DNA from: Ophiosphaerella korrae
Lineage: Eukaryota > Ascomycota > Dothideomycetes > Pleosporales > Phaeosphaeriaceae
Direction of reading: 5' to 3'
NCBI GenBank assembly: GCA_028456385.1
Contig: JALNQF010000430.1
Location: forward strand, 1 to 31,056
DNA length: 31,056 nt
The notes under the pieces are model-generated. The model made no database searches, was not told the DNA's origin, and was given only the letters and a program-made list of their open reading frames with translations. Shown here piece after piece: positions 1-10,664 of the stretch. The position numbers were made by a program, and so were the translations under genes. Position 1 is the first letter of the stretch; every line of letters starts with the position of its first letter.

Positions 1-400
1 CTATACTTTAATAGAGAAGATAAAAAGGTAATATATATTAGAATATACTTTAAAGAAGATATAATAAGATAGTTTAAATCCTACTAGATAGATTATATAA
101 TATACGTACTAGGAATATAAAAGGATAAAACTAGAGCTATCTTTAGAAGTTATATATTAAGACCTTAGAACTAGGTAAAAGTAATAAGGGTAAGTAAGCT
201 TTTATAAGATAGGTAAAGTTAATAAATAAGTTAGTTACTTAACTTAATTAATAGTTAGCTCTTATTAGAGTATTACAAAGTATATAAGTATTAATAAGTA
301 GATAAGAATCTAGTTAAAGTATTAGTTATAATACTCTATTAAGATAAGAGGTAAAAAAGAGATTAAATATAATAGTCTATAAAGGTCTATTAACGTTCTT
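1..400 (+). pseudogene. gag fragment of a Ty3/gypsy element, RIP-degraded
   Basis: Frame 1 reads LYFNREDKKVIYIRIYFKED at the very start. It matches, with scattered transitions, the gag of E4 at about 21351-21515 (LYFN...KVIYIRLHLKED, later KDKTRAIFRSY). This is the capsid-like part of a fungal gypsy Gag, with the typical W-F/Y-x-P region turned into stops. Clear similarity ends near 155. From 156 to 400 the plus strand stays purine-rich and could be the rest of a diverged gag, but I cannot match it to anything else in the window. The fragment runs off the left edge and lies opposite to the minus-strand E6 and E1-E3 array. It may be the target into which E6 inserted. Stops fall at former Gln/Trp codons. 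Confidence 0.6.
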
Positions 401-598
401 ATATACTTACTATCTAGCGTTTATTTCTAAGTACTTACTCTAGAGTATTTACTCTAGAGCGCTTATTTCTAAGTATTTACTCTAGAGCGTTCGCTCTAGA
501 GTGTTTACTACTAAATAGTTACGTATTCTACTACGCTATATTACCTAGCCTAATTACGTGTAATATAATAGCTTACCTACTACTTAGTATTATAATAC
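400..598 (-). mobile_element. Probable 3' LTR of element E6, left boundary not found
   Basis: On the minus strand a purine tract (599-613) is followed directly by TATTATAATACTAAG. This is what a TG-initiated LTR would look like after a TG-to-TA change, and it resembles the TGTTATAGG start of the family-1 LTRs. The segment holds no coding signal in any frame and contains the palindromic cluster. I see no matching second LTR in the window and no target-site duplication, so the left limit is arbitrary. Confidence 0.35.
416..510. repeat. Short tandem and palindromic repeat cluster (CTCTAGAG)
   Basis: Two near-identical 30-bp units (416-445 and 458-487; core TTATTTCTAAGTAYTTACTC) are separated by a partial third copy. 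The self-complementary octamer CTCTAGAG recurs several times. At 484-497 AGAGCG-TT-CGCTCT forms a perfect 6-bp hairpin. The cluster probably lies in the 3' LTR of E6. Nothing similar occurs in the LTRs of E1-E5. Confidence 0.6.
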
Positions 599-613
599 TA
601 TCCCCCTTTCTTA
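599..613 (-). other. Polypurine tract of E6
   Basis: The minus strand reads GAAAGGGGGATA next to the presumed LTR start at about 598. A short G-rich purine tract in this position is the usual primer for second-strand synthesis in LTR retroelements. Confidence 0.5.
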
Positions 614-661
614 CGCTAGGTCTATTCTTAGGCCTAGGCCTCTATTAGCTAGGTCTAGCTT

Positions 662-1210
662 ATAAGTAGTTTACCTTACCTTCTAGTTAAAAACTATCCT
701 ACTATAATATTACCTCTCTTTTAATCTTATATACTTTATCTTTTATTAGAAATCTTTACTATAAACTATATTTCTAAAACACTTTATCTATATTATTTTT
801 TCTTAAGTATTCTTTATTTTATTATACTAGATTCTACTTTAAAGTATATTAAGTATACTTATATAAGGTATTCTTATATTAGTATAACTTAGGAGTTTCT
901 TAATAGAACTTATAAAAAGTTTTATAAAAAGGTTAATAATAATAAAAAACTTCTTACTATTATTATTACTTATTTACTACATAATAAGAAAATATTAAAA
1001 TCTACTAAAGAGCGTACTCGTTATAAGGCCTTATACTTAGTATTAGAATTAGAGTAAGAAGGTAATAAAGTCTTAGTATAGGTTCTTAACTATTTTACTT
1101 CTTCTATTAATATTACCTCTTCTCTTACTATCTAGTCTACTATTAGCTTATTAGATAATTTTATTATAACTAAGAGCGCTTTATAAGCTCTATATAGTTA
1201 AGCTTATTAT
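662..1210 (+). pseudogene. Antisense ORF remnant in the 3' tail of E6
   Basis: Plus-strand frame 2 is unusually open for this sequence: two stretches of about 55 codons each (725-889 and 893-1054) lie between single stops. Later stops are TAA/TAG as expected from RIP of Gln codons. The visible peptide is basic and helix-prone in its middle (for example KKFYKKVNNNKK and STKERTRYKALYLVLELE). It lies just downstream of E6's pol and is read against it. That is the same position and polarity as the antisense ORF of E1, E2 and E4, although I see no convincing sequence similarity to that protein. I do not recognise a family. It could also be a cellular or DNA-transposon fragment. Confidence 0.35.
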
Positions 1211-1279
1211 TAAACTTTCTACTACTAATATATCTATTATATCCTAGCTATAGCTTTATATATCTTGTGTATCTTAGTA

Positions 1280-3446
1280 TATATTACTTATTTCTTACTT
1301 TCCTAAGTATCTACTAATAATTCTATAGATTAGCTTTAGGTTCTTATATATTTTTACTTACTAGGTAGCCTTTTTATTTTACTAGCTACTCTTAGAGAAA
1401 CTATATACTTTAGAAGGCGTTACGTCCTATTTCTTAATATCTCTATAGGTCTTTAACTTTAAACTTATTATCTTCCTCTTTCTAATATTAGAATTATTGT
1501 TATACTAGTATTTTTAGCTTAGCTAGTTCTAGTAAGCTTATATAGAACTTAGAGTATACCTTAGTATTTTTAGGTAGTTCTAGCGTTTTTATAACTAGCC
1601 TATTATCTTTCTTAACTAAAAATAGTCTAACTTTAATATAGTCTAGCCTCTTACTAAGTTACTTTATTTATAGATTTTTTGTATAAAGATACACTTTATT
1701 TATTTCTTTTAGCTAAGGTACTATTTTTTATTTTTTATTAATATATAAAATACTTTATTTCTAAACTTCTTCTAGTTTCTATCTTATCTTATTATAGAGT
1801 TCTTATATATTTTTAACTCTAACTAATACTACTTTTATCTTAGGTCCTAGTAGTATTCTCTTAAATAAATTAGGGTATATCCTATAGTTTATAAAATATA
1901 GTGTTTTACTTATTACTTCTAAGTACTTGTTATTATAAGCTAATTATACTATAAGTAATAGTAATACTTAATTATTCTACTTTTAATTACTATAAATCCT
2001 TAGGTATATCTTTACTATTCTATTAGTCTATTCTATTTATCTATTTATTTATAGATAATAAGCTATTAATAGCTTCTTCTTTATCTTTATTACTATAAGT
2101 AGTATTATCTAGTAATTAGACGTAAAGAGCTTATCTCTATTACTAATAATACTCTTTAGTATCTTATATCTCTATATTAGCACGTCTATTAGTATATATC
2201 TTAGCTAGTCTACTATATAATTACTTTAGAATTTCTCTATCTTAGCGTATTTTATAAATTAGTCTATAATTACTATTATTATATTATATCCTATTCTTAT
2301 TACTAGGTCTTTTAACGTTAGTAGTCCTATAATAAAGTCTATTATAATATCTATCTATAGTTCTTTTAGTAGCTTAATTACTTATATTTCTTTATAAGGT
2401 ATATATATCTTATACTTATTCTTTTAGTAATTTACGTATTCTTTAATAAACTACGTTACTTTCTCTTTTATCTTACTAAATCTATAGTTTCTCTAGATTA
2501 GTTCTATAGTTTATATAATTTCTAGGTACTTATATACTAGGTTATTATAGTATTATTATATAATTACTTTTTATAATTCTTTTAGAACTTTGTTTATAAT
2601 CTTAACTAGGTTATTAATTTCTTATTCTTTTACTAGTTGTATATTTAGTACTAGGTATCCTTATCTATTATCTTATAGTATAGCTTCTTTTACTACTTAT
2701 TTCTTTCCTATAATATTATATCTTTAGCTAAGCGTGTCTACTTAGCTATTTTCCTTACCTAGTACGTACTAAATCTTAAATTTATACTATCTTAGTAGCT
2801 CTAACTATTATATCTACTTATCTTTTAACTTTTTACTTATTATAAAGTAAGTAAAGTTCTTATAATCTATCTTTATAATTACTTCTACTACGCTTTTAGT
2901 ATACGCTCTTTAATACTTAAGTATATTAACTATTATAAGTAGCTCCTTATTATATATATTATATCTTTCTTCTTATTCTATAAACTTCTCTAAATAGTAT
3001 ATAATTAGATACTACTTCTCTTTATACTCTTATAGCGCTATTACTCTATAAGCTAGATTAGATATATTAGTTTTAATAACTAAGGTCTTATTACTATAAA
3101 ATTACTTTAGAACTAGTAGTATAATATAAGCTTACTTAAGTTCTTTATAAGCTTATTTCTACTCTACTCTCTATTCTTATATTATATCTTTTCTTATAAG
3201 CTTTATAAGTAGTAGTACTTTCTTTAAAAATCTTTCTATAAAGTATTAGTTAAAGTTAATAAATCTTAGGAATAATTATACGTCTTTAACTATCTTAGGT
3301 TCTTTCTATTCTTCTACTACTTTAATCTTTTCTTAGCTTATCTTAACTTTGTTAATACCTATTATATATTCTAGAAACTCTACTTCTATCTTATACTATT
3401 TATATTTTTCTAGCTTTAGTTATAAGTTATATTAGTCTAAGTACTA
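1280..3446 (-). pseudogene. E6 pol 3' part: end of RT, RNase H, integrase, chromodomain
   Basis: One minus-strand frame carries the end of RT (VEFLEYIIGI at about 3380; family form VEFLGYII), then RNase H, the integrase core start (DIIIDFI, Asp codon 2337-2339), the integrase C-terminal motif FINYRIYPNLF (about 1890) and a chromodomain ending LVKxKGYLVSKN...EPKANL (about 1325-1500). Codons at 3380, 2339 and 1889 share one phase, so no net frameshift has occurred. Stops sit at expected Gln/Trp positions. The chromodomain makes this a chromovirus, but the sequence is clearly distinct from E1-E5. The copy is cut at 3446, just C-terminal to the RT active site, by the LTR of E1. Gag, protease and the first part of RT are absent from the window. 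Confidence 0.85.
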
Positions 3447-3876
3447 TATTACAGGCTTACTAGAGTTAACTTCCTAATAGCCTAGATAGGTATTAGTAGA
3501 TTGTAAGGTAATAGCAAAAGCTTATATTATAATCTATAATAGGCTATAAATAATAGAAGATATTTTGCAACTATCTCTATATTATTACTTGTAGTTAATA
3601 ATTAAATTGCTAATACTATCTTAATAATACGCGTCGCTACTAACTATATACTTATCCTAATCTATTAATCTATTACTACTAAGAATAATAGATTATAGAT
3701 TACCTTAATCTATAATCTATTAACGCTAAAAGTCTATAGATTATAGATTACCCTAGGTATCCTAATTATATATAGTTTCCTAATTAAGTTCGTATTCTTT
3801 ATATTTATAAGAACTTAATCCTTTAGTTATAAAGCTAATTAGTTCTATCTATATTTCTCTTATTACTATTATAACA
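3447..3876 (-). repeat. E1 3' LTR (left)
   Basis: 430 bp, starting TATTACAGGCTTACTAGAG against TGTTATAGGCTTACTAGAG in the right copy, and ending TATAACA. Differences from 17081-17510 are almost all transitions of RIP type. It contains alternating TAATCTATAATCTA and TAGATTATAGATTA motifs. Confidence 0.9.
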
Positions 3877-3892
3877 CTATCTCCTCTTCTAA
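3877..3892 (-). other. E1 polypurine tract
   Basis: The minus strand reads AGAAGAGGAGATAG directly against the LTR start. This matches the tract of E2 (AGAGGAGGAGATAG) and confirms minus orientation, with the left LTR as the 3' LTR. Confidence 0.75.
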
Positions 3893-4055
3893 GTAAGTCC
3901 TTATTTATCTATCCTAGAGCTAAGGTTATTAACCTACTCTCTTTATTAATTTCTAGCTCCTTATTACTCCCTATAGTTACTTCTTCTATACGTTATTAAT
4001 ATCTTCTTACTAATCGCGTATTACGCAATAGTATTAAAATGTTTCCTTATTCTTA

Positions 4056-4060
4056 TTATA
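4056..4060. repeat. Target-site duplication TTATA, left copy
   Basis: TTATA directly before the left LTR of E2, repeated at 11095-11099 directly after the right LTR. A 5-bp duplication is normal for Ty3/gypsy integrases. Confidence 0.9.
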
Positions 4061-4490
4061 TATAATAGGCCTCCTGTCGTTAACTATAGGTACTTATCTT
4101 AGAAGGGTTAGTAGATTACAAAGTAATAACAAAAGTTTATATAAAGATCTATAATAACTATAAATAATAAAAGATATTTTATAACTATCTTGTATTAGCG
4201 TTCTATAGTTAAAGGATTAAATTACTAATACTATCCTAATAATACGCATTGCTAATAACTATATACTTACTATAATCTATAATCTATATTTACTAAGATT
4301 AATAGATTATAGATTAGCTTAATCTATAATCTACTACTACTAAGAGTCTACAGATTATAGATTACTCTAGGTATCCTAATTATGCGTAGTTTCCTAATTA
4401 AGGTTGTTACCTTACTCGTCCTATACTTCGTTAGCGCCTAGACTAGGACTAATTAGTTCTATCTTAATTTCTTCTATTACGCCTATAATA
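4061..4490 (-). repeat. E2 3' LTR (left)
   Basis: 430 bp, starting TATAATAGGCC (TG changed to TA) and ending CCTATAATA (CA changed to TA). It aligns end to end with 10665-11094, with RIP-type transitions such as CTGTCG against CTATCG. Confidence 0.93.
4272..4364. repeat. Alternating inverted repeats inside the LTR
   Basis: Copies of TAATCTATAATCTA (about 4272 and 4320) alternate with the reverse complement TAGATTATAGATTA (about 4302 and 4351), so two hairpins can form. The same array occurs at about 3660-3755, 10875-10970, 17290-17385 and, inverted, 20630-20730. Family-specific and possibly regulatory, but no function can be read from sequence. Confidence 0.7.
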
Positions 4491-4506
4491 CTATCTCCTC
4501 CTCTAA
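4491..4506 (-). other. E2 polypurine tract
   Basis: The minus strand reads AGAGGAGGAGATAG immediately before the 3' LTR start. It overlaps the antisense ORF on the other strand. Confidence 0.8.
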
Positions 4507-4803
4507 GTAGACCTTAGTTTATCTATCCTAGAGCTAAAGTTATTAACCTAGTTTCTTTATTAATGTAGAGTTCTTTATCCTCCCTAATACCTATTTTATC
4601 TACGCGTCGTCGCTATCTTCTTACTAATCGTGTATTACACAATAGTGTTAAAATATTTCCTTATTCTTGTTATACTTCTCCTAAGTTAAACCCTAAGTCT
4701 CTTCCTTATATTATTTCTACAAACAATAGTAAGGCTTACAAGGTATATATTTACGCAAATATACGTAGTTCTTATAATATATCTAGTATTTCTCTTTCTA
4801 AGT

Positions 4804-4897
4804 GTATGTTTATTACGCTTATTCTTATATCTAGGCTTAACGATAATAAGGAAAGCTATTAACTAGACTTAAGAGAAATTACTATCTTAAATTATAG
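4804..4897 (+). other. Predicted intron in the E2 antisense ORF
   Basis: Starts GTATGT, has a branch-like GCTATTAACTAG about 35 nt before the end, and ends TTATAG; 94 nt, which is 1 modulo 3. Removing it joins the two conserved frames. The equivalent segments are 11229-11322 in E1 (GTATAT, 94 nt) and 26676-26772 in E4 (GTAAGT on the minus strand, 97 nt). A +1 translational frameshift is the alternative. Confidence 0.5.
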
Positions 4898-5170
4898 AGG
4901 CCAAAGCTAAGCGCAAGCGTATTTAAGAGCTTGCGTAGAGTAAGCTAGTAAAGAATTAGGCTCGTCTCTCTTGTTTTTATAAGATAAAGGCCTTAAATAA
5001 TAAGAAATTAGCTAAGTAGTTAGTAGCTCTAGAAGCTAAGCTAGATCTAGATAAAGCGTTTAGTGTTGCTATAGCAGGTCCTACGCTAGACGTTCCTATT
5101 ATCTCTTTATCTATTATTAGTAATATTAATTCTCTTAGTTTACCGCTAGGCGTTCTAGAGGGTTTTAATT

Positions 5171-8100
5171 TCAGAACTCCTTTAATTTCTTAGAGTAGTT
5201 AAGATTATCTTCTAGTTCCTATATTTCTTCCTATAGTTATCCTTTTCTATTTATACCTATTTATTTTACTAGATAGTAGTTTCTACTATTATAGAACTAG
5301 TGTACTAGGATTTCTTTTACTTCCTATTCTTCTTATTCTCTATATATATCTACTTTGTATACTAGTAGTTCTACGTTTTATAGTACTATCTTAAGTAGTA
5401 CTACGTAGAAGGTTAGGTATATCCTTATTTTATTTAGTAGCTTTAGTTTGAATATAACTAGCGTAACTTCTTTCTTAATTTTATATAGTCCTATCTTAAC
5501 GTAGTCTAGTTTTAAGCTTAGTCTCTTACTCTTAATGTTTTTCTACACTAACTATACTTTTTCTCCCTCTCTAAATTAGGGTCTTTCTTTATACTTTTTA
5601 TTATAGTACTTAGCTATGCGATTATATAAGAATTCTACGTCCTATCTTAGTTAATCCTATATATTCTTAAGTCTGTTAGCAAAGTTTTCTCCTCTTAGAG
5701 ACTAAGATATCTAGTTTCTTAGTATCTAGTATACATTAGGCTCGAATCTATAGTTTACAAAGAAGAGTATTACTCTTATTACTACGTTCTTTGCGCTGTT
5801 ATATACTAGTTGTGCTATAGGTAATAGTTGTACCTAGTTATTCTAGTTATAATTAAGGTAGTATCTTAGGTATTGTTCTACTATTTAATTTATACATTCT
5901 AATTATCTATCTATCTATAGGTAGTATACAATTAACATTATATATTTAATTCCTAATTATACTATTATTATTCCCTATAGTTTTAATATAAATCTTACGT
6001 CTCTATCTATAATAATCTTGTCTAGTAGTCTATATTAGCTAATTACAGTTCTTAGAACCTAGTATACTACAACTTCTATTCCGCTTTTCTCCTTGTATAG
6101 TCTAAAGTATAAGTACTTTGTAAGTTTATCTACTATTATTAAGATTCTATTATACTCGACTCCTAATATTAGGTCCTTAGACTTAGGTAGTTTCGTAATA
6201 AAGTCTATTGTAATAATTCCCTATAGTTATTCTAGTATCTCTATTAGTTATAGTATTCTATATAGTGCGTATCTATTATATTTGTTTCTATAGCATTCTA
6301 TATAGTCTCGTAGTACTTCTATTACTAGTTATCTTGCCTTTAGGATATAGTAGTCTCTTAAGAGTCTATCTAGTATCTTATTAATACCTTAGTATCTATA
6401 TACTAGCAATTCGTAGAACTATTGTATAAATTCTCTTTAGATCTTTCCTAGAATATATATTCTTCTATAGGCTTGTACTAGTCCTTCTTAAGTTTCTAGT
6501 TTTTCTATTTCTTTAGATACTTCTTGCGTTATTTTCTAAATCTATTCGTCTAGCTCGCTACTTATTCTTTTAAGTGTTGCGGCTATTTTAGGTATATTTA
6601 GGACTAAATATCCTTCTTTATTCTTGATTAGAACTATACTAGTAGCGCTTACTTCTTCTTATAAGTCTAGTCTTCTACTAAGGGCGTCTACAAATTAGTT
6701 ATCTTTCCTTTTTATATATATTATTTCTATATTAAATATTAATAGAAACTCCTACTATCTTATATAGCGTTGTAATAGTTCTTTATTCGTTATAAATCCT
6801 ATAAGGTTCTTGTAGTCTATATAGACCTTTGTCTAATATTTTGCTCTTTGTAAATATACTCTCTATTACTTAAATACTTTATATATTACTAGTATCTCTT
6901 TATCGTAGATTAAATAATTAAGCTCTACTAGCTTTATTTTCTTAGAAAAGTATTTAACTAAATACTCCTTATTAGTTTCTAGATCTTCTTGTATTAGTAC
7001 TATTCTATAGACTAAGTTAGACGCGTCTGTCTTTACTACTACTAGTAGGTCTAGGTTATATATTCTAATAACTAGGTTTTCTATAAACTTTCTTTTAATT
7101 TTCTTAAATACTTTATTGCATTCTCTTATCTACTTAAATAGCGTGTCTTTTTTTATAAGTCTAGTTATTAGTTCTATATCTTTAAACTATCTTATTATTA
7201 ACTTTCTATAAAAGTTAGCTAACCTATAAAATTATTGTACCTCTTTTAGGTTTTTTAGTATTAGCTATTCGTTAATTAATCTAATCTTCTTTAGATCGAT
7301 CTTAATTTTTCCTAGTTTAATAATAAATCTAAGGAAGTCTATTTCCTTTATATAAAATTCGCATTTTCTTATTTTTAGAAATAGTTTATTTTCTACTAGT
7401 TTCTCTAGTACTTTGTATACGTATTGTACGTGTTCTTCCTCTATTTCTAAAAATATAAGGATGTTATCTAGGTATACAAATATAAATACGTCTAAGTACT
7501 CTCTTAGTACTATATTAATCTTTTCTTAGAATACTACTAGTGCGTTTATTAAGCTAAACAGTATAACTAGATATTTGTATAGTCTATACTATATTCTAAA
7601 CGCTATCTTCTATTCGTCTCCTTTTTTAATTCTAATCTAGTAGTACGCGTTCTAAATATCTAGTTTTATAAAGATTCTTACTTTTCGTAATCTATCTTGT
7701 ATTCTATCTATTTATAGTAATAGATATTAGTTCTTGTTTATAATTGCGTTAGTTTTCCTAAAATCTACGTAGGGTCTCTTATTACTCGTTCCTTTTTTAT
7801 CTACAAATATAAGTCTATATACTACTAAGGATTTAGATTCCCTTATCTATCCCTTTTTTATTGCGTTCTAGATAAATATTTGTTTGATTTTAGATTCTTT
7901 TTCTATTTTCTAGTAGACTAGGCTCTATCCTACGTCTTTACCTTCTACTAGTTCTATCGCTAGGTCCTATAGTTAATATTCTAGAAGGTAATCTTTAGGT
8001 TCTATAAGTTATTTTTCCTATTTCTTATACTCTTTAGGGAATTCTCCTTTATAAGTGCTTATATTAGCTTTTAACGTGTCTATTCTATAGTAGTTAATTT

Positions 8101-10662
8101 TTCCTATTCTCTAATTAATCTATAAGTTAGTTATTTATAACTATAGTATTCCTAGTATTATATCTTATTTGTTATTAATTGTTGTTATATCTATAACTAT
8201 ATTCTTAATTATTATTCCTTCTAGTTTTAACGTAGAGAGAACTGTTTCAAATCTAATAGGTTCTTAGAATAGTTTTCCTTTAATTATACTTAATTGTCAA
8301 GGATATTTCTTTATTATATACCTTATTCCTTATGTTTCTACAAACTTCTTTAATATAAAGTTTCTTATAGCTCTACTGTTAATTATTAATTGTACTTTTC
8401 TTTCCTAGTAAGTACCTATTTTTATAATATATAGGCCTCCTACGCCTTCTAGCTATTCTTGCTTAGGTATTTTTATAAACTATCTATCTTTCTTAGGCTA
8501 TAGGCCTACTTTAAGCTTATATTCTTCGTGTTTTAGGTATTTGTTATATATACACTTGTACTATAGTCCTCCTTAAACGCATTTTTTAGATAGTTTTAGA
8601 CTAGGTCTTACTACTACGTATCTATCTTCTAGGATTATTTCCTATCCTTAGATATCTTCTACTAGGATTACTCTTATATAGTTATAGCCTCTTCTCTATA
8701 TAGGCTATATATTGTTATTTGCTTTAGAGTTTCTATATATAATATAATTCTTGTCTAGGTATAATATCTATAATACTTTAAAGTATACTAGATGTTTTAG
8801 GTCTATTAGTTTGTTATCCCCTTCCTAGTACTTATCTCTTCTAGGTGTGTCTATTATTAGGATATAGTACACTACTAGTACTTTTAGTATATAGGCTTCG
8901 TTAATCTATTATATTTTTCTTACAAGGTACTACTATTCTTTTTATATAAGTATTCTTCTTACTATAACTATATATTACTTTATCTATTCTTAAAATAGTG
9001 TAAACTTTATTTCCTTAGGATTACGTTCTTTCTAGTCTTTATACGCTTCCTCTATACTTATAACTATTAAGTATATTTAAACAAATCTCTATTCTTTATT
9101 TTATTCTTCTATATCTATTGTTATATAGCTATTATAGCTATATATATCTAGCTAGGTATACTCTATACCTCTTATACTAACTTATTTCTTACTTTCTTAT
9201 AGTTCTTTAGAGGAAGCCGTAGTAGTCTCTTTATCTAGTACCTATCCTTTGGCCTAGATTAATAGGGTCTAGAGTTCTTCCCTTTCTAAGTCTTCTATTA
9301 GTAGGTCTATTACATAGGCTATCTCTTCTAGCTATACTTTTATTCTACTTTCTTTTATTATAGCTACTCTATATCTCTATTTCTATAAGAACTATACTAC
9401 TCCTTATTTACTAGAAAGATATATATAGTAGTTATTGTTATAATAAAAGGTCTAATAGAGCATTATATATTATACTTCTTTACTCCCTACTACCTTCTCC
9501 TAAGGTTTAGCTTATACTTTTAGTACTTCTTTCTTGTTCTTAGTTGTTTTTAACTAAGTTTCTTTATCTTTTCTTAGGTCCTTACTTCTATAGTCTTTTA
9601 CAAAGTGTCCTAGTTTCCTGTATTTATAGTATACTATATCCCTTTTCTTTTATAATTAGTAGTCTTTCGCGTAGTAGCTTTTCTTACTATAGTTAAAGCA
9701 CGTAAAGTCTTTGTTCTTCTTCCTCTTCTTATCCTTATTAGCGTCGAGGATTATAGGGTCTCCCTTATCCTAATTCTAGGTATAACCTCTATACTTATTC
9801 TTCTTCTATTCTTAAAGATTATTGTTAATTTATATTACCTATTGTTTTAGGGCTTCTAGCGTTTAGGGTTTTTCTATATAAATTATTTCGTATTAGATTT
9901 TCAAGTTTAGTCCTTGTTTAAATCGTAATATTAAAGCTAACTTATTCTACTCTATATTTTGCGATAGTTATTTAAACTATAATACGTACTCTAGAACACT
10001 CTAGCTTTGTATAAGCTTTTCTAGCCGTTCTTCTACTTGTTAGGTAACGTCTATATCCCTAAATACTACTCTTATTTATTTAGTAAAGTATTTGTAACTT
10101 CTAAAGATAGCTCTTATTTTATCCTTTTAGGTTATTAGAGCGTATATTGTATAATCTATCTAGTAAGGTTTAAACTATCTTATCGCATTTTCTTTAAGAT
10201 ACATTCTAATATATATTACCTTCTTTTCTTCTATATTAAAGTATAGTACTTATACGTCTATCTAGAGTTATACTAAGGCTATAAAAGGTCTTAGTTTTTC
10301 TCTTATCCTATTAAACTTCTTAAGGATAGGTATCTTAGGTAGTTTCTTTATTGCACTTATTTCTAGTCGTTAGGTAATTAGCTCTATCTAGTTCTAGCCT
10401 TTAATAATAGCTTTAATTTATACTTCGTTCTATTTTAAGTAGTCTTATAGTTCTTTGTTCTACGTTTCTAATACTTTAATTACTATCTTTATATCTTCTT
10501 TATTATTAATTAGTTTATTTATACAATCCTTAATTATTTCCTATATAGTACTATCTAACTTATAACTACTCCTAGGAGCTTTACTTGTTAAACTTTCTAC
10601 TATTATATTAGCTAAACTATGCGCTACTTACGCTTTGCTTCTTGTAATAACTAAATTAGCAA
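5171..10662 (-). pseudogene. E2 gag-pol polyprotein (Gag-PR-RT-RH-IN-chromodomain)
   Basis: A single minus-strand frame from just inside the right LTR. It carries a second zinc knuckle (His codon 9605-9607), protease (NSR at 8372-8380, from a D-S-G triad), RT (YLDN at 7463-7474, from YLDD), RNase H, integrase (IDFITKLPKS-like, Asp codon 6203-6205) and a chromodomain (about 5180-5330). All anchors share one phase. A TGA at 5171-5173 lies where E1, E3 and E4 have TAA. TGA to TAA is a RIP-type change, so this is probably the authentic stop. About 1,830 codons, a full-length gag-pol without a frameshift. It is inactivated by many TAA/TAG at Gln/Trp codons and by loss of catalytic Asp residues. 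An apparent 66-codon plus-strand ORF at 6093-6293 is only the antisense shadow of the integrase. Confidence 0.92.
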
Positions 10663-10664
10663 GG

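Larger units (their letters stand above)
3877..4060 (+). pseudogene. E1 antisense ORF, exon 1 first part (interrupted by E2)
   Basis: Read on the plus strand, opposite to gag-pol, this continues an open frame that comes out of the LTR (LISSIYISLITIITLS across the LTR edge). It reads on through FIYPRAKVINLLSLL and YLLTNRVLRNSIKMFPYSYY, then stops at the E2 insertion. The same residues occur in E2 (FIYPRAKVINLVSLL, YLLTNRVLHNSVKIFPYSCY). With E2 removed the frame passes straight into 11100. From the LTR edge to the predicted splice donor it holds 104 codons, exactly as in E2. One TAA is present, at a likely former Gln. No known family is recognised. Confidence 0.6.
4404..5160 (+). pseudogene. 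E2 antisense ORF (two predicted exons), unknown protein
   Basis: Plus-strand reading, opposite to gag-pol. Exon 1 (4404-4803) begins in the LTR with LLPYSSYTSLAPRLGLISSI, crosses the LTR edge and polypurine tract, and continues through FIYPRAKVINLVSLL, YLLTNRVLHNSVKIF and STNNSKAYKVYIYANIRSSY. Exon 2 (4898-5160) starts in a different frame with AKAKRKR, followed by a Lys/Leu/Ala-rich, probably helical stretch including KIKALNNKKLAK and LVALEAKLDLDKAF. It ends beside the pol stop (GVLEGF). Only a few stops occur, at former Gln-type codons. The plus strand turns purine-rich only here, against the surrounding minus-coding DNA. The true start codon and stop are not clear, and I recognise no family. 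A nuclear or nucleic-acid-binding role for the basic helical C-terminus would be guesswork. Confidence 0.6.

Noticed and set aside
3442..3446. TACTA as a target-site duplication of E1
   Set aside because: The right flank of E1 at 17511 is AAGGC, so no duplication can be claimed for this pair of LTRs.
4272..4364. CRISPR-like repeat array in the LTR
   Set aside because: Units are short, alternate in orientation, have no unique spacers and occur in every subtype-1 and subtype-2 LTR; these are LTR hairpin repeats.
6093..6293. 66-codon plus-strand ORF
   Set aside because: It is exactly antisense to the E2 integrase core, whose minus-strand reading is conserved in four copies. Its Ser/Tyr/Ile/Leu-only composition reflects T-rich template DNA.
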